Assembly: GCF_036588685.1 (NCBI RefSeq) | Contig: NC_086375.1 | Span: 48,306,955 to 48,370,954 of the forward strand | Direction of reading: 5' to 3' | DNA: 64,000 bases | Origin: Mytilus trossulus | Taxonomy: Eukaryota > Mollusca > Bivalvia > Mytilida > Mytilidae | Shown: positions 1 to 12,900 of the stretch, in pieces | How the letters are laid out: each line of letters begins with the position of its first letter | How positions within the stretch are numbered: the stretch's first letter is position 1 | Program-made: the position numbers and the translations under genes | The notes under the pieces: generated by a model | Database searches by the model: none | Seen by the model: the letters and a program-made list of their open reading frames with translations, nothing else | What the model was told of the DNA's origin: nothing

Positions 1-637
1 CTGGAAAAACTCATTAATTATACGCGCCTTTATGACGTCATTTACCAGATAGAGGGGGGCGCCTGTATCCCTGCACTATTTACTTTCATCAAGGGTCTTA
101 GTGATCGTCATTGTTCAGGATAAACTAGAAATTATGGTTGTTCTGAAGGTACGTAATGACAATTCCCTAATGACAGCAATTCTGATTGTCAATTTTGAGA
201 ATTCAATTTGCCGAATAATTTGTACAATATAGAATTATAGTTTTCCAACCACTTGCTCAACGTTGGAATGGAAGTGACGACGCCCCTAAACACACAAATG
301 ACGTTATTGAAAAACCAGAGTTTTTGACAGATATGCATTGAACTCGAAAGTTGTCTATTGAATTTATATAACAATGAAATGATTTGAACAAATTCACTCG
401 CAAGGAATAAAAGTCTGAGGCACTTTTGTTATCGTTTTGCTTGAATTTTGAGGTTTGCAGTCAATTTGATGTTTTACTTCCTGCTTACCTAAAACTATCT
501 TTTAAATGTTAAGCATGTACATAAAACCAATTGAAGTATAGGTATAACTTAGTGGGAAATAATTCACAATAAATCTTTCTTTAGATCTGTTTTTTTTATT
601 TATAGTGTTTCTCATTGTTTGTTTTCTTTTGTTTCAG
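1..637. other. upstream sequence / intron before the first recognised exon
   Basis: No coding exon is supported here. The stretch just before 638 ends in a good acceptor (TTTTGTTTCAG), so at least its right part is intron of the methyltransferase-like gene. A CRE-like palindrome TGACGTCA lies at 33-40. A donor-like site (AAG|GTACGT, about 149-155) exists, but the reading frame needed to join the exon at 638 meets a TAA a few codons upstream, so it is not used in the model. Confidence 0.4.
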
Positions 638-2542
638 CTGACATCATTGTTCTTAATAATGTGTTTGAGTTTTTCATGCCCAAAGAAGTTCAAGAAAGGT
701 AAAACTAGTTTTAAATATAGAAAAGAAGATGTGATATGATTGCCAATGAGACAACTCTCCAAAAGAGACCAAAATGACACAAAGGTTAACAACTCTAGGT
801 CACTGTACGGCCTTCAACAATGAGTAAAGCCCTTACCACATAGTCAGCTGTAAAAGGCCCCTAAATGTCTTTTTATGTATTCCCATCTTATCTTATATTT
901 GTTACTAAATATAACCATAATAAATAATGTTTAACATTATTAATTTCCATAATATTGTTCCAGTAAGAAAAAAACTTGTATGAACTTTCACAAAAAAACT
1001 GTGAAAATGTGAATGAATAAATACATGGCATTGATGTGTGTACATCATTAACCCATCAACTCAGAAACCGTGATCTCTGGTTATCTTGAATTCAGCTGGA
1101 GCAAATAAATATTTCGAGATACCTGTAGTTCAACTCAAACAAAAAACCTGAAGTTTGACAGACCAAAAATCCAAAATTTCAGGTCAGCCTTGTTCTAGAA
1201 AACAAGAGTTTACTGTACTGTGAAAATATCAAGGTCATTATAGTTGGTCTAGTGATCACATATATATATAAGATACGATACAAAAGGCAAACCTCATGCA
1301 TATTTGTAGTTATTTACATATGTATTGATTGTATTTCAGGATATGGAACTATTTGTATGACACTTTAAAGAAAACAGGAACTATTATTGTGACAGTACCT
1401 AGCATGGAAGATTCTATATCACCTCTACAGGTATATAATACAATACAAGATCAAACATGCTTGGATATATTTTTTTAGTAGTATTACTGTGGATTCATTT
1501 TTTTTCATGTTTATCAATTTTCACGAATTGAGGAAATCTTGCAATTTGGTGGATATTTGATATCATGGTTTTTCAAATCTCTGCATACAAAGCCTATATA
1601 AAATTTGTAATTTGTTGAATATTTGAATTCAGGGTTTTTCTGAACCTAAGAAACCCATGAAAATTGGTATTCAACAAATAATAATGAATCCACAGTATAA
1701 TGGTATTGTGTTTTTCTTAAGTGTTATAAATCTGCAACAAAAAAATAAATATTATCTTGACTTTTACAAGATTCAATAATTCAAAGAGGTTACACATGTA
1801 TTTAATAAATTGCAGCCCAATGTCTGAAATGTTGGGTCACTAAAGCTAAATTTAATTTGAATCATGCTAAGGTTATTCAGTCAATATCAGTATCTAAAAT
1901 AGACAGATTCATATACACAGCTACTTTTGCATAGGTACTATTTCTGTACTAAAAATCTGTAGTACTGGAAAACTGCTTTTAATATTCAGTACTATTTTGT
2001 TACTTTAAAATTATTGTAATATTTATGTACCTGTATTTTACAGTACTTAATTTGTACTTGAATTTTAGGTACTACAGATTTGTGGTTACTACCGTTACAT
2101 TTTCAGCATTTTGAAAGTTTTTCTATTTTAAATCTCTTAAAATTGTGATTTTCAAACATGGAATATTGTAATATTTCTGTACCAAAATATTTAGTACAAA
2201 TCAAGTACTGTAAAATACAAGTACCTGAATATTACAATAATTTTAAAGTAAAGAAATACATGTAGTACTAAATATTAAAAGTAAATTTCCAGTACATTTT
2301 TGTACTACATATGTTTAGTACAGAAATAGTACCTATGCAAAAGTAGCTGTGATAATTCTTCAAAAAAAAAAATGCAAATGTATATTGACATCTTTTTTTT
2401 GTAGACCAAGGTTGATTTGGACAAGTGGGTGAAAAAGATAGATACTTCAGCAACTCTTCCTCATGCCAATCTGTTGTTATATGGAAATGAAGATCATGAA
2501 GACTCAGATTTAGAAAATATTTTTGTGTACAAAGTCTTGTGA
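638..2542 (+). CDS. probable SAM-dependent methyltransferase, C-terminal exons (5' part outside window)
   Basis: Three exons join in phase: 638-698, 1340-1430 and 2405-2542, all with GT/AG borders, ending in TGA at 2540-2542. The 95 visible residues begin DIIVLNNVFEFF, then a helix-rich stretch, then KKTGTIIVTVPS, and finish ENIFVYKVL. The hydrophobic strand ending in NNVFEFF followed about 20 residues later by a Gly-containing hairpin and a strand (TGTIIVTVPS) is the layout of strands 4 and 5 in class I methyltransferases. The SAM-binding GxGxG part would lie upstream of the window and is not seen. Substrate unknown. The two introns carry a mussel repeat (720-868), a TA-flanked MITE (1487-1695) and a foldback element (1916-2351). 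Exon structure is well supported; the enzyme class is an inference from fold pattern only. Confidence 0.6.
720..868 (+). repeat. dispersed mussel repeat (AAGAAGATGTGGTATGATTG family)
   Basis: Begins AAGAAGATGTGATATGATTG, continues with GACAACTCTCC and AACTCTAGGTCACTGTACGG, and ends near AAAAGGCCCC. The same order of blocks recurs at 17551, 18268, 21052, 22400, 34650 and 43084. It lies inside an intron of the methyltransferase-like gene. Confidence 0.8.
1487..1695. mobile_element. short TIR element (CTGTGGATTCATT family), TA target duplication
   Basis: Left end CTGTGGATTCATT, right end AATGAATCCACAG, flanked on both sides by TA (1485-1486 and 1696-1697). About 209 bp with no coding capacity. 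The end sequence and TA duplication suggest a Tc1/mariner-mobilised MITE; related copies are at 8414-8598, 20327-20510 and 53697-53889. Confidence 0.75.
1916..2351. mobile_element. foldback (long inverted repeat) element
   Basis: The left arm starting CACAGCTACTTTTGCATAGG is the reverse complement of the right arm ending CCTATGCAAAAGTAGCTGTG. Similarity continues inwards for most of each roughly 180-bp arm through many GTAC motifs. ATA lies on both flanks (1913-1915 and 2352-2354). No coding capacity. It lies in the last intron of the methyltransferase-like gene, about 50 bp before the acceptor. Confidence 0.8.
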
Positions 2543-2577
2543 TAGAATATTATTATCAGAAAAATATAACTTATATC

Positions 2578-2583
2578 AATAAA
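2578..2583 (+). terminator. polyadenylation signal AATAAA
   Basis: AATAAA 36 bp after the TGA of the methyltransferase-like gene, in AT-rich sequence. This would give a very short 3' UTR. Confidence 0.55.
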
Positions 2584-5500
2584 TTTATCTCAATTACAAA
2601 GTTTATTTGTCAGTGAATTCTCTGAAAATATGAGAAGTTTATCAGAATGGATAAAAAAACAACTTGAAGTAACCATTTAGAGCTACCCAATAATGATCAT
2701 TTCTTTGATTATGAATCATGCTGATTCTTTTGAGAAGTATTTATCATTAAAAAACAATTGAATCTCATGATTAAAATCTTTAATTTTGAATTTGTATGCA
2801 AGAAGATGTGAGGTATTTATCTATAAGGCGGCAACCTAACAATGACAAACAAAATAATATAAGAAGTTTACTTTAAATTTAGCTGTTTTGATAAATTATA
2901 ACTTTTTTTTTTTAAGTTCATTAATGCAGTGTAAACAAGCGCAGGGGTCTGGAGGGTTGCATGGTATATCTACTCTTAGAACACCTACCACTATTTAAAT
3001 GTTTAATTTCATGTGTTTTGTTACACCTACAACGAATGTCCCTGATAATTGCATAGTATTACATGTATGCTATTCTGGAATTAATTGCTTGAGGTAAAAT
3101 TTTACCAATGTAAACATGTAAGAAATTAGAAGCTAGACATTCCATATTTTGATTATGGATTCCTTGTGGTTTAAGTATGGGAAATGTCAGTTGATGTTTT
3201 CTTCTCTTTCATAATAATATCATTTTATAAAATTGCAGAAAACCTGGTGCAGTTATAATTTATACAGTTTGCATGGCAGTTTAACTTTAGTTGGTAAATA
3301 GAAATTTTGTTAGGTGTACAGGCCAGTTTTATCTGACTTGACCTCTTTTTCATTGTTCAATGATTCAGAGTTTGTTGTGATTATGGTAATCTTTCTGTTT
3401 ACCATTATATTATTAATATTATTATACTGTGCACATACTTGTCAGATTAGCATCACACCATCTTGTCCAGTTATGTGTGGATCTAATTTTTGTGTTTTGA
3501 TCAGTTTCTTCATTGTTTTATGTCTTAGTAAATTTAGTTCAGTAAATTTCTTATTCACATACATTTGATTGTTGATCAAATGATAAAATATGTGCAACAA
3601 ATTAATTGATGTCATTTTAGGAATTCTGCATAAAAGGATGGGACATGTATATAAATTAAAGATGTTCACTGCTGTTTAAAAATAACAAGCTTTTTAAAAA
3701 GAAGACCCATGGTGACCTTGGGGTCTTTCTGCCATTTGGTCAGGTTGTTGTCTCTTTTACACATTCCCTGTTTCCATTCTCAATTTGTATACCTATTCCA
3801 AAGAACAAAGTACTGTAGGGTGTATTGTTTTGGACCTATCTGTCTGTCTGTACTGTTCCAGTCATCAAAACTCATCTGAAACCAAGCAACAGAATTTCCT
3901 GAAACTATGTAGATGTGCATATGATTGGAAATTTTTATTTATTCTATTTTCTTTCTAGGAACTATGCCCCTTTTAACTTTGAATTTTAGCCAAAATACTC
4001 CTCTGAAAACCAAAACAGAACTCTATCCATCGGTCTGTCAGTCCTGTTCTTGTCATCCCAACTCCTGTAAATCCTTACAACAGAACTTAAAACCTTGTAG
4101 ATAGTAAGGACATACTAGGTATATGTGCATTTGACAAGAAATTATGATTCAAGTTTTTCTTTCTTAATGTTGTCTCTTGTCAGATGTACATTCAGTGTTG
4201 TAAAATTGCAAAATAATGGCAAATATCAAAAGGTTGCACCGTTGCAGTGCTGATTGAAAAATTGCTTACCACTTATCACTTATCAAGCTTCAGACTAAAT
4301 ATAAAATCATTCCCTTCCATAGAAGACAAGAAGAGTTTGACAATAAAATGTGTTGTTATAGAATTATTTAAATTTCAAACTATCTGCAAAAATTAAGTGG
4401 TTGAACAGCAGAGAGTAAATATTCCTTAAACCCTATCACTTAGCATTATGAATCTCAAATAATCAAGAACAAATATAAAATCATTCCCTTCATGAGAAGT
4501 CAAGTTAAATATATTTAATAATAGTACGGGAGCACATGTATTTGTTATGTGTTTGTTTATTGTTTACATCAACACATGTTTTAGAATATCTGTAATGTTT
4601 ACAATGTATTCTATTGGACAATATTTTGTTGCATTGCGACTTAAAAACAGGTATTCTAGGTATTGTATGATTTTGGCTTGTTTTTCTCATGCATGTTGAT
4701 TGATATATATTAAATGGAATTTATAATGCTATTCGAAAGTATGCTACCCTCACAAGGAGAGCTCATTTCTGATACATGTTGAGTTTTATTGTATAAATAA
4801 TTTATGTTCTAAATCTAAGTCTGGCAAATTGGAACATAAACATAGTAAAATATGTTTTCCCAGTGTCTTTTAGGCAAGACAGGGTGAAGTTGTTACTAGA
4901 CATTTTGGCACAGGCAAAAATAAAAATATTGTCCGACAAGAAACTGCTTGGCAGACCTCAAAATGGCTAACATGATACAACTGTATAGAAGCTAATCTAA
5001 ATAACAGACAGACATACAAGGTGATTAAAGTACACTGCCAACTTAGTAAGGGAGGTAATAATAAAAATGCATGAGAATAACTTCAAATTTATTGTAAATA
5101 TATATATACTTTTATAAATGTATGATCATATAAATGTATTATGCACTGTGTATTTAAATGGATAAAAAGAAAATTGCAAAATTATTCCTTTTCTAGTCTA
5201 CTATACATTTATCTACCCTCTATCAACAAAATACCCTCAATCTTATACAGTTTAAGAAAATATCTAAGCTAGTTTGTGTATATTGCTTTTCAAAATATGT
5301 CAGCAACAGTACTTGCATTTATGGATCTTGTGAGATAAGTGATCTTACATGCATTTTATACTATGGTTTCATACTTTGAACTAAAAAATCCCTTCAGTTA
5401 GACTTTAAAAAAGGAAAAGGTATTATCATTATTTGGCCACTGAAATTCAATTAGTTCTAGTGGTTAAATTTTTCAAGACTTCAAATTATGTTAAAATGAT

Positions 5501-6050
5501 CAATGAACAAACTGATATTATCTTGACACATATGTGAAGAAATGTCACTTGTAATGTCACCATGGCATCTGTCACTTGGGATGTCACCATGGCAGCATCG
5601 ATATTTCAAAATTGACATTTCTCCTAAAATGGCCAATTTCCAAGTAGATTTTGTTTCAAATATATATAATATGTCTTGTAGCAAAATACATTTTTGGGTA
5701 AAGCCTATATGATATCTCACAATGAGGCAATATAATATTTAAGCACAAAATTCAAGATGTTTGAAGCTCTAACAAAAAAAGAAAGGCAAAATCTACAAAT
5801 GAAAGCTTTCAAGCAGATTTTTAATTTAATTAAATTTTATAATTCAGGGGCAAAAAAAAAGTGTCCTTCTGATGCCTTCTCCTTTCTTGTTTTATGAATG
5901 AATAAATGGTCAAAAATGGTTTCTTCAAGAATAATAGTTCTTTTAATAACTATAAAATATATATTTAAGCAATCAATCACAACCAATGCATATAAATTAA
6001 AAGAAAAAAGAAAAGTACAGGGTTTCTGATTGCTACATTTTTACAACTAA
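2584..6050. other. intergenic, no gene seen
   Basis: No exon-like reading frame with sensible splice borders is visible. Low-copy degenerate repeats are present: a Cys/Leu-free block with CTGTCTGTCTGTACTG (about 3830-4090) appears twice in diverged form, a block ATATAAAATCATTCCCTTC recurs at about 4300 and 4475, and TGTCACCATGGCA recurs at about 5558 and 5582. Confidence 0.5.
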
Positions 6051-6851
6051 AGGTGCATTCACATGATACGATTTTCCTTTCGATTTTGACCTGTGCACCT
6101 GCTTTCGACTAAAATCGTATCGTGTGAACACCAAAATCTGAAGTCGAATGTCAAGTCGAAACGTCGTTTTGAAATCGAAACGTACGCTATTTCCATTCGA
6201 CGTTTTAACTGGAATCGGACCGTGTGAACGCCAAATCGACTAAATTTATCAGTCGATTGAAAAAAATCAAGCTTATAAATTTAATCGACAATATTCCGAT
6301 TTTTGCATCATTCTAAACGTTTTTAATTCGTACAGGAGACATATTCTTTTTTTGTTCATAAACCTGGCCATCGTTTTACAAAGCCTTCGGAAGTCTACGT
6401 GTCATTAGATCCATATATATAGTGCCAACCATCGTTAATAAATTTTAGGTTTTACAGCCGGTTCACAAAGCCTTCGTAAATAATGATGGGACTCAGAAAG
6501 AGCAATAATATCATATGTGCCTAGTTCACATTCAATCAAATCTACCTTAGGTGGTAAGCTACATACATTATTGTGAACTATTTTAATATTACGTAACTCT
6601 GTTGAGCGATGTGGACCTGGGTATAAAACATAATACATGTATCTGAAGAGAAAGGTTGTATTAGAATTAAATTTTAAAGATAATTTCGGAAGTTGCTGCG
6701 TTTAGAAATATATAAAAAGCACTTGTTCAAATCTGATGAAAATCGAATGGAAAATCGTATCGTGTGAACAGAACGCTGTACGATTTACCTGTGCGACGGT
6801 GTCAAGTCGAATGGAAAATCCAACGGAGAATCGTATCGTGTGAATGCACCT
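6051..6851. mobile_element. 801-bp TIR element with TAA target duplication and subterminal repeats
   Basis: Left end AGGTGCATTCACATGATACG and right end reverse complement AGGTGCATTCACACGATACG. TAA lies at 6048-6050 and 6852-6854, the size and sequence of a PIF/Harbinger-type target duplication. Inside, motifs of the type ATCGTATCGTGTGAAC recur near both ends (about 6113, 6218, 6755 and 6832), a subterminal array where a transposase could bind. No transposase frame remains, so it is non-autonomous. It sits just past the 3' end of the minus-strand dehydrogenase gene. Confidence 0.85.
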
Positions 6852-6970
6852 TAATAACAGCTGTAAATCTTAAAATCATGTACTTGTTCTTTCTCTGAGG
6901 CAATCCTTTCTAAATTTGAAATAAGCGATTGATATTTCAGATCTTTTTTTACAACAAGAATACATTGTTA

Positions 6971-9900
6971 TCATTCTATAACTCCAAATTCTTTTATATT
7001 TGTCATCTTCAAAGCTTCTGACCATAACTTTTTCTGTAAATCTTCATTTTTAACTTTGTCATCATATTCTGTAATTGCACACTCCCTACAATAGAATTCA
7101 ATGCATTTACAAATTTTCAGTCTACATCTCAGAATTTATTGAACATAACAATTTCATTACTAACTTATACAGCAATGAATCGAATATCATAAATTAGTCA
7201 GAATATTAACTAAAGTTATTTATGATTACACTTTTTCAGGAATTGAATTTATAATTTAAATCTATGCTCAGCTTTTATGGTTATGTAATGAGACAACCAT
7301 TGATTTTGGAAGAAAGTAATGAGGCATGCTTCAGTCATGGTTTATAGTTGTATGAGGTCAAAGCCACCTGTTCCTTACATATTTTTATTCATTTTAAGGC
7401 ATCTTGACCTTTCAAATAAGGACTGGATGAAGGTTATTTTTGAGAAAAATCCGCTTGAATTCATATAAAATATTTCGAAATGTGAATATAAATTATTGCG
7501 TTTACAACTCTGCAGCATTTTTTGCAATAATAAAAAACATGTAATAATCTCTGAATTTACAGTATATCATATGTGATTATCAGACTGATTATGACCTATG
7601 ATGTATAACATTATGTCAAGAGTCTTACACTTTTGGATTGTTAGCATAAAAACAGGTTTCATGGCATATATCATTTGTGACCCAACCTACAGGAAAATGC
7701 TGTTGGTTCAATATAATAATCCAATCTTATTCCATAGGGAGTATTTTTTCCATGTATGACTATTTATCTACAATTTTACATACATTTGAATCAATATGTG
7801 AGCACTTTATGGATGCTTAGTGGCACAAACTCTTTGGCATTACTTACTTATATAAAAATCCAGTAGTTTTTCCAGCTAATTCTGATAAAGTGGCATATAG
7901 GACTGTTTGAGCACCATCATCTGCCGTTTTCATCAAAAACCATGTGATAGGACCAAATGACATTGCAACAAATCCATTCTGTTGGAATGGCATGTGTCTA
8001 TAAATTTTGGTTTTGGCAATACCAGGCAGAACTTGATGTACAGAGACTCCTTCTTCTGAAATAAGTTATGGAAAACATTTATGTTAAAAGAAGATTTTGA
8101 ATTAAACTGGGGGGAAAATCTTACAATTACAGTGGTCAAATGACATTCATGAGCTACAAAAGATGATTCTTTTTCTGTTCATATATTACATAGTTTAATT
8201 ACTCTGAACAATCAAAGAATCACTTAAATATCAACAAAGACAAGTTGTTGCACCAAACCGACCAAAAAGGTAGTCATCCAGTTGGACATGCATTAGGTTT
8301 TTAATGCAGAAGTCTTTAACATCCATTATACACTAAAGCATAAATGTTTGAAATGCATGGCAAATAACTTGTTAAGTTGTGATCAAAGTATAATTTTCTT
8401 TTTCTTATTTGCACTGGTGATTCAATTTTGAGGATAAAGCAAAACTTTAGTGTTCATGGATATTAAATTTCGGGGTTTTGCCGAGGTTATACAAGCCTAT
8501 AGAAAATTTGTCATTTGTTGAACATTTGATTTCGTGGTTTACCTGTACCCACAAAATCCACTAACATTGGTATCCAACAAATAATAATGAAGCCACAGTA
8601 ATTCAGAACTACTTACTTTCCAAACGCACAGCAAGGTTTATTCCAAACAGGACTAATGCTAGTTTACTCTGTCCAAACCCTGCTGATGTTGTGTAATCTT
8701 TTTCTAAAGTAATATCATCCCATTTTATTTCTCCTAGTGAATAGGCAGGTGCCACTAAATTAATTATTCTAGATGGTTTTGATGATTTTAACATGTCTAA
8801 CAACAAATGTGTCAATAGAAATGGACCTACAATGTATAAATATTCACCATTAGTAAAACAATATCAACATTTCAGTCAGGCTGTTTTTAAATCTTAAACT
8901 GATGAATGAAAAGATGAGTATATAAACAAGGCATTATACTTGATAGGATAAAATGTAGTATTTCTACAAGAATCAAATAATGTTCTCTTTTATGTATTTT
9001 TTATCATTTGTCAAGAAACATATTTGTATGTTCTAATCCAATTTGAACTTCATCTGAGTTATATTTTAGAAAAACATTACTTACTTAGAAAATTTACTTG
9101 GAATTGAGATTCAAAATTATCTTCAGTAACTTCCCTTGGGCACATCATTACAGCAGCATTATGTATTAGGTAGTGAAGATTGGTCTCCTCTGAAATTAAC
9201 AATTCAAAATATTCTAATTCATATATAGCTTTCTAAATGTTTTTATGATCTATCACTGAACAATTATTGATTGATTGATTCCTGGGAAAACTTAGCTCAG
9301 TGCTCAGAGTACAAAATTTGAGCTCAATCAGAAAAATAATTGTACAGGCCAAAGTTTACAAAACATATGAGAATTCATGTCTGAGGACACAATTCTCTCC
9401 CTCAAGCTTGACTATTTTCCATGTTAAAAAGGGGTATAACTCAGAACAGTAATTGACTCCCTGTACAAATTCGAACTGTTGTGTATTGTGGTTTCCTAGA
9501 ATTGTGTATGTCAGAGTTTCATAAGATTTGAATTTAATAGGCAACTCAAGTTAGGGAGAGATTATTAAGGGGCATAACACTAGAACGATAAGTGACTCAC
9601 TGCCCAAATTCAAACTCTGTCTGCAAATTTCTGTTCCTTGTATAATGAATGAGTTTCATAAAATATGGATGAGGAAAATGTAAGAAAGAGTGCAAAAACA
9701 CAAATTGGAGGGACTATCTGATAGATGGACAGTAAAGAGTAACATATAATGCCCCCATTGCCCAAAGGCCATTAAATAACACTGGAAAATTTAAAAAAAA
9801 TAAAAACTTCTAGATAAAAACTCAATTTTGGACAGTAAATGATAAATATGGATATGTTACATTTGTCATACTCTGATTATCCCTGAATATGACACTAATA

Positions 9901-12900
9901 TTTATCTACTGGTAAAGTTAATTCTACGTGATAGATATATAGATATATTTAGCCATGTTGTTTATACATTGTTTATTAAACTCACTTTTCTTAAAGGCTT
10001 CCACAAACTCCCTAACAGCTTTAAATGATCTTAAATCACATGGAATAAAAAAGATGCTTTCATTTTTTGCTGTTGTTCTCATTTCTTCAATACATTTCTC
10101 TCCTTCATCTTTGTCTTTACCACAGATATAAATTCTAGCACCTGAAATATTAGGAAAAGTATGATACATTCAATCAGCATTATATAAATGTGTATTATAG
10201 GGGCAGATCCAGGCATTTTTAAAAGGGGGTTCCTAACCCAGGATAAACAGGGGGTTCCCAACCAAGGATAAACTGGAGTTTCAACTGTATGTCCCCATTC
10301 AAATGCATTGATCGTCACCCCACCCCTTCTGGATCCGCGACTGGAATAAACTGTTCTTTTTAGAAAAGTTTCTTTGATAATCTGTGTTTAATTCTAATTT
10401 CAGCACTCTTAGCTAAATATTATGGCAGTCATTTTTATTGGTGAAGCAAGTGTACCCAGAGTAAACCAGCAAACTTCAGCAGGAAAATCCTTGTCCATTA
10501 AGATCTGAGAGAAATTCTATAAAACAGTAACATTACATTATGATAATGAACATAACTGTACCTGTAGAAATTTAAGTAAACATTTTAAGCAAATTATGAA
10601 ACACCAGTGTTCACATCTATGTCTATGTCTATGTCAATCTTAGGGAATAGGAATATACTAGACCCTTTCAGCATACTTTTCATAAAAACTCAGTGTACAA
10701 TGTTGTTTAGGGAAGCATAAAACACCAGTAAAATTTAAGAACCAAAACAGATTTTATACTTGGCATATCTTAGTTCAAGACACCAAAAATGTGTTTTTAC
10801 TCAGTACCTTCTTTTGCAACCAGGTATTTAATTTGTCATTCAGAGCCTATATTACTAACAATAGTCTTCTCTGACCAACTTTAATAATAAAACATATAAA
10901 CTATCTTATTCAAAAGTCATAGGAAAGGTCTTTTTTTTTTAGTCATAACCATTTACAAGGAAATACTTGTATTGTATTTTAATCTACCGAAGGATCATAG
11001 CAAAATTTGAACTACCATTAAGAAAATACTTGTCCTTTGAAAAAGCTCACAAATTTCAAAATGAAGGAGCATACCTCTTTTGGCCATATCCAGTGCTGTC
11101 CATTTTCCAATACCTTTTGTGCCACCAGTTATAATTGCTACTTTCCCCGTCAGTTTTAAATCTGTCATACAACGAGCTCCTCTCATGTATTGTCTGAATA
11201 AGAAAATAAGAAAGATCATGAAGGAGAAATGATATTAAAGAGCTTGGATATCAGACACATGAAAAATCAAAGTGCTGGATAGCATCTCTTGGAAGTTTGC
11301 AACTCTAGATGTGTATTATTTCAAAAAGGTTATAAATGTGTATTATTTCAAATAGGTTATAGATGTGTATTATTGCAAACAGGTTATAGATGTGTATTAT
11401 TTCAAATAGGTTATAGATGTGTATTACATGTATTTCAAATAGGTTATAGATGTGTATTACATGTATTTCAAATAGGTTATAGATGTGTATTACATGTATT
11501 TCAAGTAGGTTATAGAGGTGTATTATTTCAAATATGTATTTCATCACTGAGCTTTGATGTTTTTAGCTAAACCATTTTCATTTCAGCAATTATCAAAAAT
11601 CACTTTTTTTCATATGTTTGTCATATAAAGCTTTGAATTTTTTTATTGAAACCTTAAACTGTTGTTCTAAAATAATTAAATGTTAATTTCTTTATGTGCC
11701 CATGCCATATCTATGGCCTGTGATTTTATAGTAATTTCTTTATGCGCCCATGCCATATCTATGGCCTGTGATTTTATAGTATCTTTTTTTCAATTTTTTC
11801 ATAACCCTAATTACCATAACAGTAAAATGATGGCACCAACATTCCAACTTGATCTTCATGATCTTGGTTTTGTGGTTGAAAGTATTGTGTTTAAGTTTCA
11901 CTATTTAAAGTTAGAGTAAGGAATTGAAAAAAAATTGTAAGCGATCTGCAAAACCCGGTGTCTTGCCTACTTTTGCTGTTTATCACAGACTCAACAAAAA
12001 TGAGGGAAAACATTAACAAAATGTTCTTCTCTATTTTGTCTTTTGATTGAAAGAAGCTTCTGTCCAAGTTTGGTAAAAATCCAGGATAGTACATGTAGTA
12101 TATGCATCTAATAAATGTTTAAAAAAAATTAATGCAGACTGTATGTAATGTTAACTGGACGAAGAGTCCATTAATAAGTAAAATACGTAAAAACAAGAAC
12201 AAAATTTTAACTAAATTTCCTTCTAGATACTAGCTTTTGATCATAATCAAGCTTCTGTCCAAGCTTGGTACAAATTCAGGATAGTTAGAAAGTTAATAAA
12301 ATTTTGAAAACTTGAGCCACAGAGTGAATGTTATGTTTCCTGGCAAACAAATAAGTCCATTTATAAGTAAAATTCTGAAAAAATGGATAACAAATTACTT
12401 CTGGATACTATCTTGTGATCATAAACAAGCTTCTGTTTAAGTTTGGTAGAAATCCAGGATTGTTTAAGAAAGTTATTAAAATTTCATAAACTTTAAACAA
12501 GTGTGAATATTTGTGGACACAGCCAACGAAATGAAGGATTGCTATGTCTCGCTTTTTAGACAAAAGTTGAAGGCTCAACAACAATCCCAATTTTTGAATT
12601 TGTAAAAGGGCATCATAACTGTAGAACAGTAATACTGATGACACTGAAACTCAACTGTAAATCAGTGTTTTCTGATAATGAGCATTGTGTATAAGTTTCA
12701 TAACATTTGGTTGAGACAAACTGAAGTAAGAGATCGTTAATAAAAAATTCAAGAAACTTTTCCAGGGTAAAACTTAATAGGGTGACATAACAATAGCAGT
12801 ATGATGGCTGGAATAAGAAGTTATATACACTAGATTCAATGAGGTGCTTATAACCCGGTAACACACTTTATAGTTGATGCTGTGAAATTAAGCATTGAGG

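Noticed and set aside
33-40. TGACGTCA as a CRE promoter element
   Set aside because: No transcription start or first exon can be placed nearby; an 8-bp palindrome also occurs by chance and inside a foldback element at 13335.
138-155. Upstream exon ending AAG|GTACGT for the methyltransferase-like gene
   Set aside because: The frame needed to join exon 638-698 meets TAA shortly upstream.
7841-7850. Stop codon directly at the end of exon 6 of SDR gene A (AAG TAA)
   Set aside because: The same bases form a good donor (GTAAGT). The downstream exon 7085-6971 continues in phase with the expected SDR C-terminus, and gene B has the same exon layout.
11289-11570. Cys/Val-rich plus-strand frame and Ile/His-rich minus-strand frame
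   Set aside because: Both come from the 27/33-bp minisatellite in an intron.
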